From Porphyromonadaceae bacterium UBA7176 (lineage in GTDB: Bacteria; Bacteroidota; Bacteroidia; Bacteroidales; Muribaculaceae): 14,757 bases of DNA. The notes beneath the pieces are model-generated. The model was not told the origin of the DNA. It worked only from the letters and a program-made list of their open reading frames with translations, and searched no databases. The DNA lies in the NCBI GenBank assembly GCA_002491245.1, contig DKVO01000001.1, forward strand, positions 1-14,757. Direction: 5' to 3'. Position 1 is the stretch's first letter. Every line of letters begins with the position of its first letter. Made by a program: the position numbers and the translations under genes. Below are positions 6,513-12,464 of the stretch, in pieces.

Positions 6513-7598
6513 ATGAAACTTAGCGCGATTATAAATGCCATCGAGGAGTTCGCTCCGTTACCATTGCAGGAAAAATGGGACAACAGCGGACTCCAGATCG
6601 GCCTGCCCGATGGTAATGGCGAAGTGACGGGAGTACTGATATGCCTCGACGCTACTGTAGCCATAGTGGAGGAGGCCAGCCGACGTGGATGTAACCTCAT
6701 CGTGAGCCATCATCCTCTGATTTTCAAAGGGTTTAAACATCTGACTGGCTCGACGCCGCAGGAAGAGACCGCCGCGGCCGCTATCCGGGCCGGTATCGCG
6801 GTCTATTCGGCACATACGAGTCTCGACTCGACAGTCGGCGGTATCTCCTATTTCATGGCCTCGCTTCTGGGGGCTGTGACGGGTGGAGTAGTGGAACCGG
6901 CAGGAGTTGAGTACTATACCGTCGGTGTCACGTGCCCCAGGGCTATGTCGTCGGACGTGAGGCTTGTTCTTCTCGGCAATACCGACAGTTGCACATATTC
7001 CGACATCGAAGGAGAGAGTGCCGGAGCCGGAGAAGATTTTGATCCGGTCAACGGTATCCGCTTGATTCACGAGCCGCTGACATGCGTCAAGATCGATGTC
7101 GACAGTCTGCGCCTCGGCGGAGTACTGCGCTCGCTATCCGGTATGCCCGGTTACGACAAGATGTCGGTGGAGGTGAGCGCTTTGCATCGCCGCTCTTCCG
7201 ATTATGGTCTCGGGGTCTATGCCACGCTGCCCGGCGATGGCATGACCGGAGCTGAATTTGTCGAGGCGTTGCGCCGGGTATTCGGTACTCCGTGCATCAA
7301 GGCGTCGGCAGCCTATCACCCCGACATGAAGATACGCCGTATCGCCTTGTGTGGAGGCTCTGCTCCTGATTTCATATGCAAAGCCGCTGCCGCCGGTGTC
7401 GACGCCTATGTTACGGCCGATGTCCGCTACCACGATTTCGCCAACGCGTCATGCCTGCCGATGGCAGTGTTTGATATCGGGCATTTCGAGAGCGAAATTT
7501 GTGCAAAAGACATTTTTTATCACGTTATTACAAAAAAAATCGCTAACTTTGCGGTCTATAAATCGGAAATTGAAACAAATCCGGTAAAGTACCTGTAA
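6513..7598 (+). CDS. Nif3-like dinuclear metal center protein (YbgI/DUF34 family)
   Basis: The 361-residue protein belongs to the Nif3/YbgI family, toroidal hexamers holding a two-metal site; the reaction is not settled, and links to GTP cyclohydrolase-like and metal-handling roles have been suggested. Visible ligand motifs are His66-His67 in SHHPLIF, Asp105 in HTSLD, and His324 with Glu328 in GHFESE. It is about 110 residues longer than E. coli YbgI. The extra block, about residues 127-265, is the PII/CutA-like insertion known from the longer family members such as Bacillus YqfO. It begins 20 bases after aspS and ends 8 bases before the zinc-ribbon gene, so it is almost certainly co-transcribed with both. 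The A/T-rich 3' end also carries a promoter box for the next gene. Confidence 0.92.
   Translation: MKLSAIINAIEEFAPLPLQEKWDNSGLQIGLPDGNGEVTGVLICLDATVAIVEEASRRGCNLIVSHHPLIFKGFKHLTGSTPQEETAAAAIRAGIAVYSAHTSLDSTVGGISYFMASLLGAVTGGVVEPAGVEYYTVGVTCPRAMSSDVRLVLLGNTDSCTYSDIEGESAGAGEDFDPVNGIRLIHEPLTCVKIDVDSLRLGGVLRSLSGMPGYDKMSVEVSALHRRSSDYGLGVYATLPGDGMTGAEFVEALRRVFGTPCIKASAAYHPDMKIRRIALCGGSAPDFICKAAAAGVDAYVTADVRYHDFANASCLPMAVFDIGHFESEICAKDIFYHVITKKIANFAVYKSEIETNPVKYL
7544..7551 (+). promoter_or_regulatory. Putative internal promoter in the 3' end of the nif3-like gene
   Basis: TAACTTTG matches the TAnnTTTG -7 consensus exactly. It sits 55 bases before the ATG of the zinc-ribbon gene, in an A-rich tract within coding sequence. 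No clear TTTG stands about 20 bases upstream (CACG is found there), so strength is uncertain. It would let the zinc-ribbon gene be expressed apart from aspS and nif3. Confidence 0.45.
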
Positions 7599-7606
7599 AC
7601 ATAATT

Positions 7607-8386
7607 ATGGCAACAGATAAGAAACCCGAAGCACCGCGCCCGGTAGAAGAGCGCCTCAAAACCCTTTTCGAACTTCAGGCTATCCTGACGGAAATCGACC
7701 GTATCCGCAATGTGCGCGGCGAGCTCCCGAAGGAGGTGCAAGACCTCGAAAACACGATTACCGGCCTTCACTCGCGCATCAAACGCTACGAAGACGAAAT
7801 TGAGGAGTTCAAAGCCAAGCGTGTGGCCGAAGTGAACAAGATAGAGAATAAAAAACTCCTTATCGACCGTTACCGCCAGCAGCTCGACAACGTGCGCAAC
7901 AACCACGAATTCGACAACCTGACCAAGGAAATCGAATATGAGACCCTCGAAATCGAGCTTGGAGAGAAAAACATCGGCGAGATCGACCGTATGATCAGCA
8001 ACCGCACAGCCGATATTGAGAACACCGACCAGCAGATTGCAGACCAGACTCATATTCTCAACGAGAAAAAAGCCGACCTCGACAATATCGTCAGCGAAAC
8101 ACGTTCGGAAGAAGAGAGCCTCATCGCACGCGCAAAAGACCTCGAGCCTCTTGTCGACGAGCGTACCCTCACTGCATTCAAACGTATCCGCAAGAATGCA
8201 CGCAACGGCCTCGGCATAGTGGTTGTCGACCGTAATGCCTGCGGTGGTTGCTTCAACCGTATTCCGCCCCAAAAGCAAATCGACATCCGCACACACAAGA
8301 AAGTAATCGTGTGCGAATACTGCGGCCGCATCATGATCGACCCTGAGTTGGCGGCAGATGCCAATGCCATCCAGTCCAAGGAATAG
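7607..8386 (+). CDS. Coiled-coil C4-type zinc ribbon protein (CT398 / zf-RING_7 family)
   Basis: This 259-residue protein has no catalytic motif. Residues about 15-185 are a charged, heptad-like helical hairpin with the family segment NNHEFDNLTKEIEY (98-111). The C-terminal zinc ribbon has ligands Cys212 and Cys215 (CGGC) and Cys236 and Cys239 (CEYC). This matches the family of the Chlamydia protein CT398, a coiled-coil zinc-ribbon protein reported to bind secretion and RNA polymerase partners; the function in Bacteroidota is unknown. Genes of this family often stand next to nif3 in distant bacteria (from memory), as here, where the gap is 8 bases. That suggests a shared process not yet defined. 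There is no signal peptide, so it acts in the cytoplasm. A terminator follows about 30 bases downstream. Confidence 0.9.
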   Translation: MATDKKPEAPRPVEERLKTLFELQAILTEIDRIRNVRGELPKEVQDLENTITGLHSRIKRYEDEIEEFKAKRVAEVNKIENKKLLIDRYRQQLDNVRNNHEFDNLTKEIEYETLEIELGEKNIGEIDRMISNRTADIENTDQQIADQTHILNEKKADLDNIVSETRSEEESLIARAKDLEPLVDERTLTAFKRIRKNARNGLGIVVVDRNACGGCFNRIPPQKQIDIRTHKKVIVCEYCGRIMIDPELAADANAIQSKE

Positions 8387-8417
8387 GTCCAAGGGTCTTC
8401 TTATGTAAACGTCTGCG

Positions 8418-8455
8418 ATGCGCGGCCTCGGTTTTCGTGGCTGCGCATTGTGTTT
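8418..8455 (+). terminator. Probable terminator after the zinc-ribbon gene
   Basis: A 10-bp stem (8418-8427 with 8439-8448, one G-T wobble pair) and an 11-base loop are followed by TGTGTTTC, a mediocre U-tract, with a longer T-run at 8463-8468. It closes the aspS/nif3/zinc-ribbon run before the regulator gene. Confidence 0.65.
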
Positions 8456-8501
8456 CAGATAGTTTTTTAACATAGCAGGATAATAATTTTTTATAAAACA
8501 T
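8449..8501 (+). promoter_or_regulatory. A/T-rich leader of the Crp/Fnr-type gene with a weak promoter candidate
   Basis: No perfect TAnnTTTG box is present. The nearest match is TAATTTTT at 8484-8491, ten bases before the ATG, with no TTTG at the right distance. The 9-mer TTAACATAG at 8467-8475 recurs upstream of the secreted-protein gene at 9129-9137. The regulator gene presumably starts here because a terminator stands just upstream, but the exact promoter is uncertain. Confidence 0.3.
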
Positions 8502-9101
8502 ATGGCAGCAGATACTTTCTTCTCGGAAATAAAGGAACTCATCAAGCAGGAATTGGGCTATCTCCCTGAAGGAGATGGACTTGATGAATTGCTATCATGC
8601 GGCGAACTCAAGACATATCAAAGAAGGGCGGCGATAATCGAATCCGGTCGGCTCGAACCGGATGTGTATATTGTCTGTAAAGGTATCGTGAGGTTCTTCG
8701 ACAATAGCGGCGACCGTGAGCGTACATATGGATTTGCTTTACCCGGCACAATTTTTGTTTCCCAGCATTCGTTTGTGATGAACATGCCGTCATACTTCTG
8801 CGTCGAGGCCTGTTGTACTGCTGAAATTTTGAAAATATCGAAGGCCGATTTCTGGAGCACAGTTGAGCGACACTATGCCTTGGCCCTATTTTTGTTGCAC
8901 TATGCCCACGGCGAATTATTCTATCGTGAACATAAGATTGCAGCAGTCCTGAATGGTAGCGCTGCAGATCGGTTCAGGTCGATGCTCGGAGACAGACCTG
9001 TAATTATAGAACAAGTGCCGCAGAAAATAATTGCATCTTATCTTGGTGTCACCCCTGAGTATTTAAGTAAACTTAAGCGGCAATACCTTAAGGACCAATA
9101 G
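8502..9101 (+). CDS. Crp/Fnr family transcriptional regulator
   Basis: This 199-residue cytoplasmic DNA-binding regulator has a cNMP-binding-type beta-roll at about residues 30-115 (DVYIVCKGIVRFF and YGFALPGTIF are typical strands), a long dimerisation helix at about 115-150, and a compact C-terminal helix-turn-helix (VPQKIIASYLGVTPEYLSKLKRQ region, 172-194). The cAMP-contacting RSA-type phosphate cassette of E. coli CRP is not visible, and there is no N-terminal FNR iron-sulfur cysteine cluster, so the ligand is unknown. Cys33, Cys59, Cys100, Cys104 and Cys105 are present but in no recognised pattern. The gene is visibly A/T-richer than aspS or dcp, which suggests weaker codon selection, or acquisition. 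It is followed by a separate promoter and the secreted multi-domain protein on the same strand, a plausible but unproven target. Confidence 0.88.
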   Translation: MAADTFFSEIKELIKQELGYLPEGDGLDELLSCGELKTYQRRAAIIESGRLEPDVYIVCKGIVRFFDNSGDRERTYGFALPGTIFVSQHSFVMNMPSYFCVEACCTAEILKISKADFWSTVERHYALALFLLHYAHGELFYREHKIAAVLNGSAADRFRSMLGDRPVIIEQVPQKIIASYLGVTPEYLSKLKRQYLKDQ

Positions 9102-9164
9102 AAGAAAAATGGAGTTGCTGTGTATTTCTTAACATAGTTCAATATTATTGCGCGGAAATAGTAC

Positions 9165-9172
9165 TACTTTTG
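9165..9172 (+). promoter_or_regulatory. Putative -7 box for the secreted multi-domain protein gene
   Basis: TACTTTTG is an exact TAnnTTTG match, 76 bases before the chosen ATG at 9249. No TTTG lies about 20 bases upstream; the region there holds an interrupted palindrome (CAATA-T-TATTG, 9140-9150), which could be an activator or repressor site standing in for a good -33 element. Confidence 0.5.
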
Positions 9173-9248
9173 CGATTGTCAGTTATCTTATCCGGATTGA
9201 AGCAAAATACCAGTATTTATCAATATTTCCAAACAAATGCACGCAACT

Positions 9249-12200
9249 ATGAAAAAGAACTACCTTCTTTCTTTTGTGGCTTTGATCATGTCGGTACCTT
9301 TGTGGGGCCAGACAGCTGTTGAGCCACAACTGCCACCGTTGTATGAGACTTTTGATGATCCTGACTCTTATGGAAGCTTTTCGGTCATCGATTCCAATAA
9401 CGATGGTGTAACTTTCGAGATAGTCGATGGAGATGCCAAAGTACGCTTTTCCCAAGAACTCCCGACCGACGACTGGCTTGTACTTCCTCCTCTCAGGCTT
9501 GAGGCCGGTAAGGGGTATACATTTTCCTGCGATGCATATTGTCAATGGGAGCATTATCGTGAGAGGTTTGAGGTGAAGGTTGCTACGGAAGCGACTGCTT
9601 CGGCTCTGGAGAATGGAGAAGTGCTTGTCAAGCCTACTGTGATCTCATGCACGGTAGATAATCCATATAAAGCGGAGGCTTTGTTCGTACCCGAAACCGA
9701 TGGAGTCTATTATATCGGTATACACGGTTGCTCCGATCCTGATGTGTTTTTTCTCCATATCGACAATGTGTCGTTGACCGTAGGTATATCTTCTCTTGCT
9801 CCTGCACAGGTTACTGAAGCAATTGTTGAGAGTGACCCTACCGGCGCCCTTGGGGCAAAATTGACGTTCAAAGCTCCCTCGCTTAATTTTGCCGGAGACG
9901 AACTGGAAGAACTCGCCGGAGTCAAGATCGCACGCGATGGCCAGCAGATAGCAGATCTACCGGCAAAGCCTGGACAGTCGCTCGATTATGATGATAAAGG
10001 TATGACTGCCGGTAATCATACCTATACGCTTACTCCTTACAACTCCTATGGTGATGGAGAACCGGTGAAGCTTAAAGTGTTTGTCGGATTTAACATACCT
10101 GTTCCGTCGGCAAAGATTACAGCGGAGAAGGGCGCTCATGCAGGGCAGGCTTTGGTAAGTTGGAGTCCGGTAGAGGAGGATGTGGCAGGCCTTAAATATC
10201 CCGAAGGCGCTGTGACATATAAAGTGATGCGTGTATGTGGAAATAGGCAGGAAGTGTTGGCGGAAGGTTTGACGACTACCGGATATACCGACGATTTCTG
10301 TCTGGCAGAGGATGCCCAGCAGGCGGTGTATTATACAGTCGTGCCTGTCTCTACGGCAGGCGAAGGTTTGCCGACAAACACTCCTTATATCTGTCTCGGA
10401 GCTTCTTATCAACTCCCGTTCGCAGAGTCGTTTGCCGAAGGTGAACTGCAGAACGGCGTGTGGGTGACAGATGGTCTGTGCGATATAAGGATATACAGCG
10501 ATTACAGTATGTCGATGTTTAAATCGCAGGATGGAGACAATGGTTATGTCTACATGGCCAATAGAGATGTGTCAAAGCCGATGTCTCTGATAAGCGGTGT
10601 CGTTTCGTTGGCAGATGTTCCCGACGCTGTCATGACTTTCTACACGTTGTCGTTCAGATCTGATAATGATACGAAGCTTGAGGTCCTTGTGGACTGCTGT
10701 GACGGAACCTCTTTGGGAGAAGCTGCCGTGTTCGATGACAATAGTACTAATGATGGATCATTCCGTTGGACTGAGCGAAAGGTCAATCTTGGAGCCTGGG
10801 CAGGAAAAGATATAAGACTTGTTTTCCGCATAACCAATCTGTCATGCAATTATTTCATGATAGATAATATCGTGCTTAAAGGTTTGTGGCAACATAATCT
10901 TGCCGTAGGAGAGCTTTCGTTGCCATTTAAGTTTACTGCAGGAGTGAAATATGATATCCCTGTATCGGTGGCTAATATCGGTTCGGCAGATGCCGAAAAT
11001 TATACGGCGGTATTGTTCCGCAACGGAATAGAGGTCAATTCTGTCGACGGGCCTAAACTGAAGACTGGTGAAACTGCCGAAATCAAATTCACAGAAGAGC
11101 CTTCGTCTACATGGGGGAAGACCGCTATGTACAAGGTTGAAGTTGTCTATGACAAAGAGGAGGAAGCCTCCGATAATTTTACATCTGAATGTCCGGTCGT
11201 AATCCGCAAGTCTGATTTGCCAGTGCCGGGGTCGGTGAACGGAGAGGTAAAAGAAGGTGGCCTCGCACTGTCGTGGGCGGAAGTGATTATCCCTGACGAA
11301 ACTCCGGATAGAGTCAACGATGGTCTGGCAGACCTTACACCTTTCTCCTGCGATATGCCTGGATCTGTCCTGAGTGCCGACGATAATATTGGTGGTTGGT
11401 CAATGATTGACGGCGATGGACTCGCTTCAATAGGAGTCGAGGGCAAGACGTTCCCCAACTCACGTTTGCCGATGGCCTTTATTGTCTTCAACGACCAGGT
11501 TCTGGATGAACCTTGGGAGATGTTCGCCGACCATAATGGCGATGGTAATCTTTTCATCTCTTTCGCAGCAGTCAATGGCCGCAACGACGATTGGCTCGTC
11601 TCACCTCGTTTGAACGGTCAGGCGCAGCAGATCAGTTTCCATGTCAAGGCAATCCTCTCCGATATGCCCGAACGTTACGAGGTATATTATTCTACGACCG
11701 GCAAGGATATGGCCGACTTCAAAATCATAGGCTCGACCCGTGATGTGAATTCAGAGTGGACAAGAGTGACTGCCGACCTTCCGGAAGGTGCGAGATATTT
11801 CGCTGTGCGTTATGTGTCTTTAGACCGCTACGCCCTTCTTCTTGACGATTTTTCGTATATCCCTGCAGCTGTAGGCGATGGGCTGGAACTGTTAGGCTAT
11901 AATCTTTATCTTGACGGTGGGCGGATTAACGAAGATCTGCTGACAACTCCGTCGATGTCGATAGCATTACCAGACGACGGCTCTGAGATCAAGGCTACTG
12001 CCGTTTACAACACCGGAGAGTCGGCACCTTCATCATCATTTATTTATAAAATGACAGGAGTGGAGTTTGTCGCTGATGATGCAGTCTCTGTTACAGCTGT
12101 TGTCGGTGGTGTTGTCGTAAACTCTCCGATGGGATCCCACATCTCCATAACCGATATTGCCGGACGGGCTTATTATGGAGCGGAATCAACAGGTCGCGAC

Positions 12201-12272
12201 ATGGTGCGGCTTGGGTCTGGGGTTTACATCGTGTCGGTTGGCAGGCATGTTGCAAAAATAGCAGTACGCTAA
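9249..12272 (+). CDS. Secreted choice-of-anchor J / FN3-like multi-domain protein with T9SS-like C-terminal domain
   Basis: The 1007-residue product starts with a Sec signal peptide (MKKNYLLSFVALIMSVPLWG, cleavage near residue 20-22). The domains I infer by eye are: J-type (cleaved-adhesin/MAM-like) domain about 33-178; FN3-like about 185-285; FN3-like about 290-385; second J domain about 388-546 (EGELQNGVW to MIDNIVLKGL); CARDB-like beta sandwich about 547-655; and a third J domain about 690-873, nested inside an FN3 domain whose halves are about 657-680 and 876-935. The final 70 residues (ISITDIAGRAYYG, then SGVYIVSVGRHVAKIAVR) resemble a type IX secretion sorting domain or a related beta tail. 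No enzyme motif was found; an adhesin or binding role at the cell surface is inferred from gingipain-type adhesin domains of this build. The start at 9249 places the signal peptide correctly; an upstream ATG at 9237 would add four residues. Confidence 0.85.
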   Translation: MKKNYLLSFVALIMSVPLWGQTAVEPQLPPLYETFDDPDSYGSFSVIDSNNDGVTFEIVDGDAKVRFSQELPTDDWLVLPPLRLEAGKGYTFSCDAYCQWEHYRERFEVKVATEATASALENGEVLVKPTVISCTVDNPYKAEALFVPETDGVYYIGIHGCSDPDVFFLHIDNVSLTVGISSLAPAQVTEAIVESDPTGALGAKLTFKAPSLNFAGDELEELAGVKIARDGQQIADLPAKPGQSLDYDDKGMTAGNHTYTLTPYNSYGDGEPVKLKVFVGFNIPVPSAKITAEKGAHAGQALVSWSPVEEDVAGLKYPEGAVTYKVMRVCGNRQEVLAEGLTTTGYTDDFCLAEDAQQAVYYTVVPVSTAGEGLPTNTPYICLGASYQLPFAESFAEGELQNGVWVTDGLCDIRIYSDYSMSMFKSQDGDNGYVYMANRDVSKPMSLISGVVSLADVPDAVMTFYTLSFRSDNDTKLEVLVDCCDGTSLGEAAVFDDNSTNDGSFRWTERKVNLGAWAGKDIRLVFRITNLSCNYFMIDNIVLKGLWQHNLAVGELSLPFKFTAGVKYDIPVSVANIGSADAENYTAVLFRNGIEVNSVDGPKLKTGETAEIKFTEEPSSTWGKTAMYKVEVVYDKEEEASDNFTSECPVVIRKSDLPVPGSVNGEVKEGGLALSWAEVIIPDETPDRVNDGLADLTPFSCDMPGSVLSADDNIGGWSMIDGDGLASIGVEGKTFPNSRLPMAFIVFNDQVLDEPWEMFADHNGDGNLFISFAAVNGRNDDWLVSPRLNGQAQQISFHVKAILSDMPERYEVYYSTTGKDMADFKIIGSTRDVNSEWTRVTADLPEGARYFAVRYVSLDRYALLLDDFSYIPAAVGDGLELLGYNLYLDGGRINEDLLTTPSMSIALPDDGSEIKATAVYNTGESAPSSSFIYKMTGVEFVADDAVSVTAVVGGVVVNSPMGSHISITDIAGRAYYGAESTGRDMVRLGSGVYIVSVGRHVAKIAVR

Positions 12273-12292
12273 TTTATAGATAATTTACGTTG

Positions 12293-12333
12293 TATCGTCC
12301 GGGGCTTGAAATTGGTCTCGGACGATATTTTTG
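12293..12333 (+). terminator. Strong rho-independent terminator of the secreted-protein gene
   Basis: Positions 12293-12306 pair with 12314-12327 over about 14 bp, with a few G-T wobble pairs near the loop, and are followed by TTTTTG. It starts 20 bases after the stop codon and isolates the gene from ppiD downstream. Confidence 0.88.
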
Positions 12334-12383
12334 TATAAACATGGCAGAGAGGGCTACAAAATATCATAAAAATTGAAATCTTA

Positions 12384-12415
12384 TTTGAAGATGTGGCGAA
12401 AAAAACGTATCTTTG
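12384..12415 (+). promoter_or_regulatory. Consensus Bacteroidota promoter for ppiD
   Basis: TTTG at 12384-12387 and TATCTTTG at 12408-12415 are separated by 20 bases, the same spacing as in the dcp promoter. Transcription should start near 12420, which rules out the in-frame ATG at 12393 and supports the start at 12465. Confidence 0.82.
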
Positions 12416-12464
12416 TGCGCTTTTTAGCACCTTTAGCGTAAATAACAAAACCACTTATCATACA

